Assembly (NCBI RefSeq): GCF_006517535.1
Contig: NZ_VHQH01000036.1
Coordinates: forward strand, 16,638 to 80,637
Reading direction: 5' to 3'
Source of the DNA: Schumannella sp. 10F1B-5-1
Lineage (GTDB): Bacteria > Actinomycetota > Actinomycetes > Actinomycetales > Microbacteriaceae
Length of the DNA: 64,000 bases
Part shown: positions 43,069 through 51,555 of the stretch, piece after piece
Numbering within the stretch: the first letter of the stretch is position 1
Layout: the number at the start of each line of letters is the position of its first letter
Position numbers and translations under genes: made by a program
The notes under the pieces: generated by a model
What the model was told of the DNA's origin: nothing
Seen by the model: only the letters and a program-made list of their open reading frames with translations
The model's database searches: none

Positions 43069-44685
43069 TCAGTCGCGGAAGGTCTCGATCGACGCGCCCA
43101 GCGAGACCAGGCGCTCCTGCAATCCCTCGTATCCGCGGGCGATGATGTCGACGTTGCGCAGCACGCTCTCGCCCTTCGCCGCGAGCATCGCGAGCAGGAT
43201 CACGACCGCCGGACGCAGGGCCGGCGGGCAGCTGACCTCGGCGCCCGAGAGGTGCGCGGGGCCGCTCACGTCGAGGCGGTGCGGGTCGCGCAGCGTGACG
43301 CTCGCGCCCAGGCGGGTCAGGTCGAGCAGGTGGATGGCCCGCCCCTCGTAGACCCAGTCGTGCACGAGCGTCGTGCCCTCGGCCATCGCGGCGATGATCA
43401 CGAAGAACGGCAGGTTGTCGATGTTGAGCCCGGGGAACGGCATCGCGTGGATCTTGTCGATCGGCGCGCGCAGCTGCGAGGGGTGCACCGTGATGTCGAC
43501 GAGGCGGGTGCGGCCGTTCGCGGCGGGGTACTCGGAGCTCACGTCGAAGCGCAGCCCCATCTCGGCGAGCGTCGCGAGCTCGATCTCGAGGAACTCGATC
43601 GGCGCACGGGTCACGGTCAGCGTCGACTCGGTGACGATGCCGGCGGTCAGCAGGCTCATCGCCTCCACCGGGTCCTCGCTCGGCCAGTAGTCGACCTCGG
43701 CGCTGATCTCGCGCTGTCCGGTGATGCGCAGCGTCGTCGTGCCGATCCCCTCGATGCGGATGCCGAGCAGCTCGAGGAAGAAGCAGAGGTCCTGCACCAT
43801 GTAGTTCGGGCTCGCGTTGCGGATGACCGTCTCGCCCTCGTGCGCCGCCGCGGCGAGGATCGCGTTCTCGGTCACGGTGTCGCCGCGCTCGGTCAGCACG
43901 ATCGTGCGGGTGCTGCGGCCGTCGCGCGCGACGGCGACGTCGTACCAGCCGGCCTGCGCATCCACCCCGACGCCGAAGGGGCGCAGCGCGATGAGGTGCG
44001 GCTCCACCGTGCGGGTGCCGAGGTCGCAGCCGCCGGCGTAGGGCAGGCGGAAGCTGTCGAAGCGACCCGAGAGCGGGCCGAGGAACATGAGCACGCTGCG
44101 GGTGCGGCGGGCCGCGTCGGCGTCGATCGCGTCGAGACGCAGCTCGGCCGGCGCGACGATCTCGAGCGTCTCGCCGTCGTTCAGCCAGGTGACGCGGGCG
44201 CCGAGGCTGACCAGCACGTCGATGATGCGGTCGACCTCGACGATGCGGGCGACCTTGTGCAGGCGGGTGACGCCGCGGTTCAGCAACGAGGCGCAGAGCA
44301 GGGCGACGGCGCCGTTCTTGCTCGAGTTGACGGCGATCGATCCGCTGAGCTTGCGGCCGCCCTGCACGCGCAGGTGCGAGCGCTGGGGTGCGCCGCCGAT
44401 CGAGACGAGCTGCTGGTCGAGCGCGCCGCTGATGCGGGTGAGCAGCTCGAGGCTGAGGTTCTGGCCGCCCTGCTCGATGCGGTTGATCGCACTCTGGCTC
44501 GTGCCGACGCGCTCGGCGAGCTGGGCCTGGGTCAGGCCCTGGTTCTGACGGGCGCCGCGGATCAGGGCGCCGACCTCGCGCAGCGGCGCGGTCGGGGTCG
44601 CGGGGGTGACGGCGATCGAGCCGGTGGGGGTGGTGTCGAGCGGGGTCGCCGTGGGGGAGCTGGTGAGCGTGGTGGTGTCGGTCAC
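43069..44685 (-). CDS. XRE DNA-binding domain fused to MurA-like enolpyruvyl transferase
   Basis: 538 residues. Residues about 36-90 are an XRE helix-turn-helix (LTQAQLAERVGTSQSAINRIEQG). The rest is an EPSP-synthase fold like MurA, which transfers enolpyruvate from PEP to UDP-GlcNAc. Active-site features of MurA are kept: Lys123-Asn124 (SSKNG) and Cys220 in GGCDLGTRTVEPH. It may therefore be a working enzyme, a regulator that senses UDP-GlcNAc, or both. GTG 44685 is chosen because a TACGAT -10 box lies 7 nt upstream (leaderless). An 8-bp-arm palindrome sits further upstream. Confidence 0.85.
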   Translation of the reverse strand: MTDTTTLTSSPTATPLDTTPTGSIAVTPATPTAPLREVGALIRGARQNQGLTQAQLAERVGTSQSAINRIEQGGQNLSLELLTRISGALDQQLVSIGGAPQRSHLRVQGGRKLSGSIAVNSSKNGAVALLCASLLNRGVTRLHKVARIVEVDRIIDVLVSLGARVTWLNDGETLEIVAPAELRLDAIDADAARRTRSVLMFLGPLSGRFDSFRLPYAGGCDLGTRTVEPHLIALRPFGVGVDAQAGWYDVAVARDGRSTRTIVLTERGDTVTENAILAAAAHEGETVIRNASPNYMVQDLCFFLELLGIRIEGIGTTTLRITGQREISAEVDYWPSEDPVEAMSLLTAGIVTESTLTVTRAPIEFLEIELATLAEMGLRFDVSSEYPAANGRTRLVDITVHPSQLRAPIDKIHAMPFPGLNIDNLPFFVIIAAMAEGTTLVHDWVYEGRAIHLLDLTRLGASVTLRDPHRLDVSGPAHLSGAEVSCPPALRPAVVILLAMLAAKGESVLRNVDIIARGYEGLQERLVSLGASIETFRD

Positions 44686-44757
44686 GTCGGCGATCGTAAC
44701 TCGCGTGTGAGATACGCGCCGGGCGAAACGCGCGATCTCCGAGCTGGCACTCAGTCT

Positions 44758-44779
44758 CGAATCTCGGATATGAGATTCG
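44758..44779 (-). promoter_or_regulatory. Palindrome upstream of the XRE-MurA gene
   Basis: CGAATCTC-N6-GAGATTCG (44758-44765 and 44772-44779) lies about 60 nt before the -10 box of the XRE-MurA-like gene. It is a plausible binding site for the protein's own HTH domain. Confidence 0.45.
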
Positions 44780-44807
44780 ACGGGGTTCGAGGCCCCGAGG
44801 TCGCGCC

Positions 44808-44933
44808 TCAGAAGAGCAGGTGCGCGACGGCGGTCACGGAGATCACCAGGATGCCCAGCGCGAGCGGCACGAGCATCCACGTCGGGTCGCCCTCGGCGTC
44901 GATGCGGCGCAGCTGGGCGAGCAGGCGGGTCAT
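44808..44933 (-). CDS. 41-residue single-span membrane protein
   Basis: Starts MTRLLAQLRRIDAEGDPTWM and continues into one hydrophobic helix (about 20-40) ending HLLF. The ATG overlaps the stop of the upstream lipoprotein gene (ATGA at 44933-44930), so it is translationally coupled to it. The basic, Arg-rich N-terminus would stay in the cytoplasm. No family recognised; coupling suggests it partners with the lipoprotein. Confidence 0.6.
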   Translation of the reverse strand: MTRLLAQLRRIDAEGDPTWMLVPLALGILVISVTAVAHLLF

Positions 44934-45487
44934 CGGTCGTCACCCGTCTCGGTCGCGCCGGTCGACGCGCCCGTGAACGTCCCCTCGGGAGCGCCCGTCA
45001 TCGGGCTCACCGGAACGGCGCCCGGCGAGGGCTTCGCGCCCTCCGACCGCGCCGAGTACCAGCCGATCCACGTGCCGTCCTGCTTCACGACCTCGTAGTC
45101 GCCGCAGCGCTCGACGCGCTCGGGCAGGCCGACCTCGCCGAAGCGGGTGTCGAAGGGCAGACCCTGCCGCGGCATCTCGACGCACCAGTCGGGCAGGTCG
45201 CCGCCGGTCGCCGTGATGACGGCGTTGGTCTCGTCGTTCGTGGCGACGTTGCCGATCTCCGTCGCCTTCGCGGGGATCCACTCGGGGGTCTGCACCCCGA
45301 CCCAGCCCTTCGCCGCGGCGGCGTGGTCGTCGAACGACTCCTCGTGCACCTTGTGCACCGTGTTCATGATGGCCGTGCAGCCGGTGAGCAGCAGGGATGC
45401 GGCGGCCAGCGCCCCGAGGCCCGCGACGAGGGCGGTGCGCCGCAGCGCGGTGCGGTGCGGGGCGATGGATGCGGTGGTCGAGGTCAT
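44930..45487 (-). CDS. Lipoprotein of unknown function
   Basis: 185 residues. Lipobox LLLTGC at Cys37. The mature part contains WVGVQTPEWIPAKATEIG and a later pair of Cys residues (PDWCVEMP and VERCGDYE) that could form a disulfide. The Thr/Pro/Gly-rich C-terminal tail looks disordered. ATG 45487 follows a GGAGG site and opens the signal peptide. First of a two-gene unit with the 41-residue membrane protein. Confidence 0.75.
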   Translation of the reverse strand: MTSTTASIAPHRTALRRTALVAGLGALAAASLLLTGCTAIMNTVHKVHEESFDDHAAAAKGWVGVQTPEWIPAKATEIGNVATNDETNAVITATGGDLPDWCVEMPRQGLPFDTRFGEVGLPERVERCGDYEVVKQDGTWIGWYSARSEGAKPSPGAVPVSPMTGAPEGTFTGASTGATETGDDR

Positions 45488-45600
45488 GCCTCCATCCCAG
45501 CCGCCCCGACTCGCGCGGGCGTCGGCGCGCGGGCTGAACCCCGTCATCCCGGCGACTGATCCGGCCTCATCCACGGGTCGCATCGCGGCCGTTCACGCCC

Positions 45601-45710
45601 TAGACTCGCCGTGTCGCGACTGGCGTTCGGATGGGCTCACCATCAGGGAGCGACTGACACAAGGGACCTGCTCGATCATCGGGCGGGACGGCCGTCCGCC
45701 TGGGCCGTGA
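45601..45710 (+). ncRNA. ZTP (pfl) riboswitch with its promoter
   Basis: A -10 box TAGACT (45601-45606) is followed by GTCGCGACTGGCG and, after a hairpin (GGATGGGCTCACCATC), GGGAGCGACTGACAC, then CCGCCTGGGC at 45698-45707. These are the conserved blocks of the pfl/ZTP aptamer in the right order, with pairing GTGTCGC/GCGACTGACAC. It senses ZMP/ZTP, which signals 10-formyl-THF shortage, and usually turns on one-carbon genes. It directly precedes glyA-folD. Confidence 0.88.
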
Positions 45711-45739
45711 CCGACATCCCGTATCAGTTGAGGAGCCCC

Positions 45740-47026
45740 GTGTCCGACGTGTTCAACTCCCCCCTGTCCGTCGTCGATCCCGAGGTCGCCGCGGCGCTCG
45801 AGCAGGAGCTCGATCGCCAGCGCACGACGCTCGAGATGATCGCGAGCGAGAACTTCGTGCCGCGCGCCGTGCTCGAGGCGCAGGGCTCGGTTCTGACCAA
45901 CAAGTACGCCGAGGGCTACCCCGGCCGTCGCTACTACGGCGGCTGCGAGTTCGTCGACATCGTCGAGCAGCTCGCGATCGACCGCGCCAAGGCGCTGTTC
46001 GGCGCCGAGTTCGCGAACGTGCAGCCCCACTCGGGCGCCTCGGCGAACGTCGCCGTGCTGTCGGCGATCGCGCAGCCTGGCGACCGCATCCTGGGCCTCG
46101 AGCTGGCCCACGGCGGCCACCTGACCCACGGCATGAAGCTGAACTTCTCGGGCAAGCTCTATGAGGCGCACGCCTACGGCCTCGACCCCGAGACCGAGCG
46201 CATCGACATGGATGTGGTGCGCCAGCGGGCTCTCGAGGTCAAGCCGCAGGTCATCATCGCCGGCTGGTCGGCCTACAGCCGTCAGCTCGACTTCGCCGCA
46301 TTCCGGGCGATCGCCGACGAGGTGGGCGCGAAGCTCTGGGTCGACATGGCCCACTTCGCCGGCCTCGTGGCCGCGGGCCTGCACCCGTCGCCGGTGCCGC
46401 ACGCGCACATCGTGTCGTCGACCGTGCACAAGACGATCGGCGGTCCGCGCTCGGGCTTCATCCTGACCAACGACCCCGACATCGCGAAGAAGATGAACTC
46501 CAACGTCTTCCCGGGTCAGCAGGGCGGCCCGCTCATGCACGTGATCGCGGCGAAGGCGACCGCGTTCAAGCTGGCGGCCGAGCCGGAGTTCACAGAGCGC
46601 CAGGAGCGCACCGTGCGCGGTGCCGCGATCCTCGCCGAGCGCCTCACCCAGCCCGACGCGAAGGCGGCCGGCATCGACGTGCTGACGGGCGGCACCGACG
46701 TGCACCTCGTGCTCGTCGACCTGCGCACCTCCGAGTTCTCGGGCCAGGAGGCCGAGAACCGCCTGCACGAGGCCGGCATCACGGTCAACAAGAACTCGGT
46801 GCCGAACGACCCGCGCCCGCCGATGGTGACCTCGGGTGTGCGCATCGGCACCCCGGCGCTCGCGACCCGCGGATTCGGCGACGCCGAGTTCACCGAGGTG
46901 GCTGACATCATCGCGCTCGCGCTGCAGAAAGATGCAGACATCCCGGCCCTGCGCGCCCGCGTGACCGCGCTGGCCGACCGTTTCCCGCTCTACCCCGGCC
47001 TCAGCTCGCCGACCACCTGGAGCTGA
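45740..47026 (+). CDS. glyA: Serine hydroxymethyltransferase
   Basis: 428 residues. PLP enzyme interconverting serine plus THF with glycine plus 5,10-methylene-THF. The PLP Lys is Lys231 in [18 protein letters not shown]; also [15 protein letters not shown] and [13 protein letters not shown]. The GTG at 45740 follows TTGAGGAG. Reading further upstream in frame would run through the riboswitch and is rejected. Followed after 4 nt by folD, so both are under ZTP control. Confidence 0.97.
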   Translation: MSDVFNSPLSVVDPEVAAALEQELDRQRTTLEMIASENFVPRAVLEAQGSVLTNKYAEGYPGRRYYGGCEFVDIVEQLAIDRAKALFGAEFANVQPHSGASANVAVLSAIAQPGDRILGLELAHGGHLTHGMKLNFSGKLYEAHAYGLDPETERIDMDVVRQRALEVKPQVIIAGWSAYSRQLDFAAFRAIADEVGAKLWVDMAHFAGLVAAGLHPSPVPHAHIVSSTVHKTIGGPRSGFILTNDPDIAKKMNSNVFPGQQGGPLMHVIAAKATAFKLAAEPEFTERQERTVRGAAILAERLTQPDAKAAGIDVLTGGTDVHLVLVDLRTSEFSGQEAENRLHEAGITVNKNSVPNDPRPPMVTSGVRIGTPALATRGFGDAEFTEVADIIALALQKDADIPALRARVTALADRFPLYPGLSSPTTWS

Positions 47027-47030
47027 GCGC

Positions 47031-47918
47031 GTGACCGCCATCCGCCTCGACGGCGTCGCGACCGCGGCCGCCATCAAGTCCGAGCTGAAGACCCGAGTGG
47101 ATGCGCTGCGCGAGCGCGGCGTCGTGCCCGGCCTCGGCACGCTGCTGGTGGGCGCCGACGGCGCCTCGGTCAGCTACGTCAGCGGCAAGCACCGCGACTC
47201 GGCCGAGATCGGCGTGGAGTCGATCCGCGTCGACCTGCCCGCCGACGCGACCGAGGCCGAGGTGCACGCCGAGATCCAGCGCCTCAACGCCGACCCCGCC
47301 GTGACCGGCTACCTGGTGCAGCTGCCGCTGCCGAAGGGCATGGACGAGCACGCCGCGATCACGGCCGTCGACCCGGCGAAAGACGTCGACGGCCTGCACC
47401 CGGCGAACCTGGGCGAGCTCGTGCTGGGCGTCGAGGGCGAGCTGACGACGCCGCTGCCGTGCACGCCGGCGGGCGTGGTCGAGCTGCTGCGCCGTTACGA
47501 CGTGCCGCTCTCGGGCAAGCACGTGGTCGTGATCGGCCGTGGTCTCACGGTCGGCCGTCCGCTCGGCCTGCTGCTCACCCGCAAGGGCATCGACGCGACC
47601 GTCACGCTGACGCACTCGCGCACCGCCGACCTGGCCGCCGAGGTGCGCCGGGCGGATGTGGTGGTCGCCGCCGTCGGCCAGCCGCACCTGGTGAAGCCCG
47701 ACTGGATCAAGCCGGGCGCCGCGGTGCTGGATGTGGGCGTGACCCGCGTCGGCGTGACCGAGTCGGGCAAGGCGAAGCTCGCGGGCGACGTCGACCCCTC
47801 GGTGATCGACGTGGCCGGCTGGCTCTCGCCCAACCCGGGCGGCGTCGGGCCGATGACCCGCGCGATGCTCATGCAGAACGTGGTGCTGGCGGCCGAGCGC
47901 GCCGCCGGGCTGGTCTAG
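47031..47918 (+). CDS. folD: Methylenetetrahydrofolate dehydrogenase/cyclohydrolase
   Basis: 295 residues. Bifunctional NADP-dependent enzyme converting 5,10-methylene-THF to 10-formyl-THF. Motifs: [13 protein letters not shown] (catalytic Lys), [39 protein letters not shown] and the Rossmann segment [17 protein letters not shown]. Start GTG 47031. Second gene of the riboswitch-controlled operon, making 10-formyl-THF when ZTP reports its shortage. Confidence 0.96.
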   Translation: MTAIRLDGVATAAAIKSELKTRVDALRERGVVPGLGTLLVGADGASVSYVSGKHRDSAEIGVESIRVDLPADATEAEVHAEIQRLNADPAVTGYLVQLPLPKGMDEHAAITAVDPAKDVDGLHPANLGELVLGVEGELTTPLPCTPAGVVELLRRYDVPLSGKHVVVIGRGLTVGRPLGLLLTRKGIDATVTLTHSRTADLAAEVRRADVVVAAVGQPHLVKPDWIKPGAAVLDVGVTRVGVTESGKAKLAGDVDPSVIDVAGWLSPNPGGVGPMTRAMLMQNVVLAAERAAGLV

Positions 47919-48001
47919 CCGGCTTCCGCTTCCGCGCCCTCGTGCCGACGAGCCCGTCGAGGTGTCACTCTGGGCGGCGTTCCCTTCGCCCCGCCCGTGG
48001 C

Positions 48002-48132
48002 GAGGGTGGCCACGAAAGCACACCGCTGACGGCGTTTCGCGTGCATTCGTGGCCATCCTCGGGCTGCCTGGGCTTGAGGGTGGCCACATCTGCTCGTTGC
48101 GCGCGGCGTGTCGAGTGCATTTGTGGCCACCC
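48002..48132. repeat. Tandem pair of 57-nt palindromic repeats, locus 2
   Basis: Units 48002-48058 and 48076-48132, with the same 57-nt length, 17-nt spacer and 74-nt period as the pair at 30490-30620, and the same GAGGGTGGCC and GTGGCCA-C ends. It lies in the 349-nt gap between convergent folD and galK. The rest of the gap shows only a small CGGCAT-type hairpin near 48248 and no coding potential. Confidence 0.85.
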
Positions 48133-48267
48133 CGTCGGCACGACCAACGGGGGGGACGTGAACGCGAGGCGCCACGCGTACGGTGCCGACCTTCGTCGAC
48201 GCGACCGGCGAGTACTGCTCGCGCCGCGGTCCGAATTGCCCAACCCATGCCGCGCACGGCATGCGCC

Positions 48268-49428
48268 TCAGCGGTCGCGCTGAGCCCCCAGCGACGGCCG
48301 CACCACGAAGGTCGTCGGCGCCGTGAAGCCGTGCTCGGCGAAGGCGCCGTCGATCGCGACCTGCAGCAGCGACACCGACTCGAGCGGCACGAGGGCGATC
48401 GCCGATCCGCCGAAGCCGCCGCCGGTCATCCGGGCGCCGACCGCGCCGTTCGCCTGGGCGACCTCGACCGCGAGGTCGAGCTCGGGCACCGAGATCTCGA
48501 AGTCGTCGCGCATCGAGCGGTGCGAGGCGTCGAGCAGGTCGCCGATGGCGCGCGGGCCCTCCTCGCGCAGGGTGCGCACGGTGTCGAGCACGCGCTGGTT
48601 CTCGGTCACGATGTGCCGCACCCGGCGGAAGGTCTCGTCGTCGAGGGTCTGCTGCGCGCGCGGCAGGTCGTCGACGTCGAGCTCGCGCAGCGTCGCGACG
48701 CCCATCTCGCGGGCGCCCTTCTCGCAGGAGGCGCGGCGATCGCGGTAGCCGCCCGAGGCGTGCTCGTGCTCGACGTGCGTGTCGATCACGACGACGGCGA
48801 GGCCCGCATCCGCGAACCCGAGGGGGAGGACCTCGGCGTCGAGGCTGCGGCAGTCGAGGAAGACGCCGGAGTCGGCGCGGCCGAGCAGCGAGGCCGACTG
48901 GTCCATGATCCCGGTCGGGGCGCCGACGGCGTCGTTCTCGGCCTTCTGGCCGACCTTCGCGAGCGTCTCGGGGCTGAGGCCGAGCTGCCAGACGTCGTTG
49001 AGCGCGACCGCGACGGCCGACTCGATCGCGGCCGACGACGACAGGCCGGCGCCGACGGGAACGGTCGACTCGATGAAGATGTCGACGCCGGGCACGCCCT
49101 GCAGGTCGGCGCCGAACTGGCCGAGCGCCCAGGCGACGCCGAGCGGGTAGGCCGACCAGCCGGAGAGCGACTCGGGATCGAGGTCGTCGAGGGAGTGCTC
49201 GGCCAGCTCGTCGCTGAACGCCGAGGCGATGCGCAGCATCCGGTCGTCGCGCGCGCCGAGCGCGATCACCGTGCGGCGGTCGATCGCGAAGGGGAAGACG
49301 AAGCCCTCGTTGTAGTCGGTGTGCTCGCCGATCAGGTTGACGCGGCCGGGGGCCGACCAGATGCCGTCGGGCTCGCGGCCGGTGAAGGCGAGGAAGGCGT
49401 CGGCGACGTCGTCGCGGATGTCGGTCAT
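48268..49428 (-). CDS. galK: Galactokinase
   Basis: 386 residues, GHMP kinase family. Phosphorylates galactose to galactose-1-phosphate. The galactose-binding signature GRVNLIGEHTDYNEGFVFPF is at the N-terminus, the ATP loop PVGAGLSSSAAIE in the middle, and MTGGGFGGSAIALV near the C-terminus. ATG 49428. It is downstream of galT in the same orientation with an 80-nt gap. Confidence 0.96.
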   Translation of the reverse strand: MTDIRDDVADAFLAFTGREPDGIWSAPGRVNLIGEHTDYNEGFVFPFAIDRRTVIALGARDDRMLRIASAFSDELAEHSLDDLDPESLSGWSAYPLGVAWALGQFGADLQGVPGVDIFIESTVPVGAGLSSSAAIESAVAVALNDVWQLGLSPETLAKVGQKAENDAVGAPTGIMDQSASLLGRADSGVFLDCRSLDAEVLPLGFADAGLAVVVIDTHVEHEHASGGYRDRRASCEKGAREMGVATLRELDVDDLPRAQQTLDDETFRRVRHIVTENQRVLDTVRTLREEGPRAIGDLLDASHRSMRDDFEISVPELDLAVEVAQANGAVGARMTGGGFGGSAIALVPLESVSLLQVAIDGAFAEHGFTAPTTFVVRPSLGAQRDR

Positions 49429-49508
49429 GGCGGGGCTCGTCTCGGAGTGTCAGGTGGTTCGGATGCGCGGCCGGCGCGTGCGGCGCGGCCGCGCGGGAGG
49501 GGAGCGGC

Positions 49509-50645
49509 TCAGACGGAGGCGGGGATCGCCGCCCGGATCGTCTCGGCGGCGGCCTCGGGTCGGATGTCGCCGATCCAGGCTCCCATAGCGGCTTCCGATC
49601 CCGCCGTGTACTTGAGCTTGTCGGCGCCGCGGCGAGGCGAGGTGAGCTGCAGGTGCAGGCGGGCTCCGGCGCGGCCGACGTTCACGGGAGCCTGGTGCCA
49701 GGCGGCGATGTAGGGCGTCGGGTCGCCGTAGATGGCGTCGATGCCGCGCAGCAGGCGCAGGTAGAGGCGGGCCAGCTCGTCGCGCTCGGCCTCGGTGGTG
49801 GCGGCGAAGTCGGGCACGTGGCGGTGCGGCACCAGATGCACCTCGAGGGGCCAGCGCGCGGCGAAGGGCACGAAGGCGGTCCAGTGCTCGCCGGCGAGCA
49901 GCATCCGCTCGGAGTCGCGCTCGCGCTCGAGGATGCGATCGAACAGATCGTCGCCGAGCTGGTCGAGCGAGGCGAGCAGCCGCTGCGTGCGCGGCGTGAC
50001 ATAGGGGTAGGCGTAGATCTGCCCGTGCGGGTGCGGCAGCGTGACGCCGATCGCGGCGCCGCGGTTCTCGAAGGGGAACACCTGCTCGACGCCGGGCAGC
50101 GCCGACAGCGCGGCCGTGCGGTGCGCCCAGGCCTCGATCACGGTGCGTGCGCGGCTCGGCGTCTGGGTGCCGAACGAGCCCTCGTGCTCGGGGCTGAAGC
50201 ACACGACCTCGCAGCGGCCGACCGACGTGCGGGTGCGGTCGAGGTCGAGGCGGGCGAGGTCGGCGAGCCCCTGCGGTGCATCGATGGGCTCGCCGTCGTG
50301 ACCGGTCGCGGCGTCGGCCAGCGCGGGGCCGAACGAGGGGGAGCGGTTCTCGAACACGGCGACGTCGTAGATGTCGGGGATCTCGCTCGGGTTGTCGTCG
50401 CTCTGCGGGGCGAGCGGGTCGAGCGCGGCGCTCGGGTTGACGACGCGGTTCTGACGCGCGGCGGCGATCGAGACCCAGTCGCCGGTGAGCACGTCGAGTC
50501 GCATGGTGGCGGTGGCGGGCCGCGCATCCAGGTCACGGGTGTCGACGCGGCGCTCGGGTCCGAGCGCGGTGTCGGCGTCGTCGAAGTAGATGAGCTCGCG
50601 GCCGTCGGCGAGACGCGTGGGGTGGATGGCGATGCCCGTGGTCAC
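49509..50645 (-). CDS. galT: Galactose-1-phosphate uridylyltransferase
   Basis: 378 residues. Transfers UMP between UDP-glucose and galactose-1-phosphate. The active-site HPHGQIYAYPY holds His205 and nucleophile His207; also PFAARWPLEVHLVPHRHVPDF. The GTG at 50645 has a TATCGT -10 box 6 nt upstream, so it is probably leaderless, and the -10 overlaps the first TATCGAAAG operator repeat. No galE is seen in the window. Confidence 0.95.
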   Translation of the reverse strand: MTTGIAIHPTRLADGRELIYFDDADTALGPERRVDTRDLDARPATATMRLDVLTGDWVSIAAARQNRVVNPSAALDPLAPQSDDNPSEIPDIYDVAVFENRSPSFGPALADAATGHDGEPIDAPQGLADLARLDLDRTRTSVGRCEVVCFSPEHEGSFGTQTPSRARTVIEAWAHRTAALSALPGVEQVFPFENRGAAIGVTLPHPHGQIYAYPYVTPRTQRLLASLDQLGDDLFDRILERERDSERMLLAGEHWTAFVPFAARWPLEVHLVPHRHVPDFAATTEAERDELARLYLRLLRGIDAIYGDPTPYIAAWHQAPVNVGRAGARLHLQLTSPRRGADKLKYTAGSEAAMGAWIGDIRPEAAAETIRAAIPASV

Positions 50646-50651
50646 CGCATT

Positions 50652-50695
50652 ACGATATCGAAAGCTGGTCTTTCGTTTTCGACAGTTATCGAAAG
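50652..50695. promoter_or_regulatory. galT/DeoR divergent promoter with TATCGAAAG repeats
   Basis: Two direct copies of TATCGAAAG (50656-50664 and 50687-50695), 31 nt apart (about three helical turns), with inverted CTTTCG (50670-50675) and TTTTCGA (50676-50682) between. The first copy overlaps the galT -10 box and the second covers the DeoR ribosome binding site. This is the array type bound by DeoR/GlpR-family repressors. Confidence 0.65.
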
Positions 50696-50702
50696 GATGC
50701 GC

Positions 50703-51524
50703 ATGCCTCCGAGCGACCGCGTCGACCCCGCCTCGCGCCCCGTCACGGCTCGCCGCGAGCAGCTCACCGCGCTCGTCGCCGAGCGCGGCTTCGTGCGGGT
50801 CGCCGACGCCGCCGACGAGCTCGGCGTCAGCACCGTGACCCTGCGCGGCGACCTCGAGGCGCTCGCCGCCGAGGGGCTCCTTCGGCGCGTGCACGGGGGA
50901 GCCATGCCACCCGTGCCCGAGCATCGCGAGTCGTCGGTCGAGCTGTCGAGCGAGCGCGAGAGTGCGGTGAAGCGCGCGATCGCGCGCCGCGCCGCGGCCC
51001 TCGTCGCGCCGGGCACGAGCGTGCTGCTCGACGTCGGCTCGACCACGCTCGCGGTCGCCGAGGCGCTCGTCGAGCGCACCGAGCTGGCGGATGTCGTCGT
51101 CATCACGAACGGGCTCTCGGTGGCGCTCGCGCTCGAGCGGGCCATCCCGCGCTTCGACGTGATCGTGACCGGCGGCACCCTGCGCCCGCTGCAGCACTCG
51201 CTCGTGAACCCGGTCGCCGCATCCACGCTCGCCGGGCTGCACGCCGACCTGGCGATCATCGGCTGCACGGGCGTCGACCGCTCCGGCCGCGTGACGAACG
51301 TGAACCTGCCTGAGGCCGAGGTCAAACGGGCCATGCTCGGCGCCGCCGACCGCGCCGTGCTCGTCGCCGACGGCTCCAAGCTCGGTGTGACCCATCTCGG
51401 CCGCGTCGGCGACCTGGGCGAGTTCGCGACGGTCGTGACGGGCGGCGCCCCCGCCGACCCTGGCGTGCTCGAGAGCGTGCGCGTCGCGGGCTGCCGGCTG
51501 ATCGAGGTGGATGCGCGGGGCTGA
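50703..51524 (+). CDS. DeoR-family transcriptional regulator of the gal locus
   Basis: 273 residues. N-terminal DeoR HTH (about 15-65, FVRVADAADELGVSTVTLRGDLEAL) followed by RRVHGGAM, the usual linker, and the sensor domain with VLLDVGSTTLAVAEAL, VITNGLSVALAL, LRPLQHSLV and VADGSKLGV. It probably represses galTK and itself until a galactose-derived phosphate binds. ATG 50703 is preferred to the in-frame ATG at 50697 because of spacing from GAAAGG. Confidence 0.88.
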   Translation: MPPSDRVDPASRPVTARREQLTALVAERGFVRVADAADELGVSTVTLRGDLEALAAEGLLRRVHGGAMPPVPEHRESSVELSSERESAVKRAIARRAAALVAPGTSVLLDVGSTTLAVAEALVERTELADVVVITNGLSVALALERAIPRFDVIVTGGTLRPLQHSLVNPVAASTLAGLHADLAIIGCTGVDRSGRVTNVNLPEAEVKRAMLGAADRAVLVADGSKLGVTHLGRVGDLGEFATVVTGGAPADPGVLESVRVAGCRLIEVDARG

Positions 51525-51555
51525 GTCGCCGGCCGCGGCGATCTACTCTGGCCGC

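Noticed and set aside
45611-45739. N-terminal extension of glyA by 43 codons
   Set aside because: This stretch is the ZTP riboswitch, and GTG 45740 has a good ribosome binding site.
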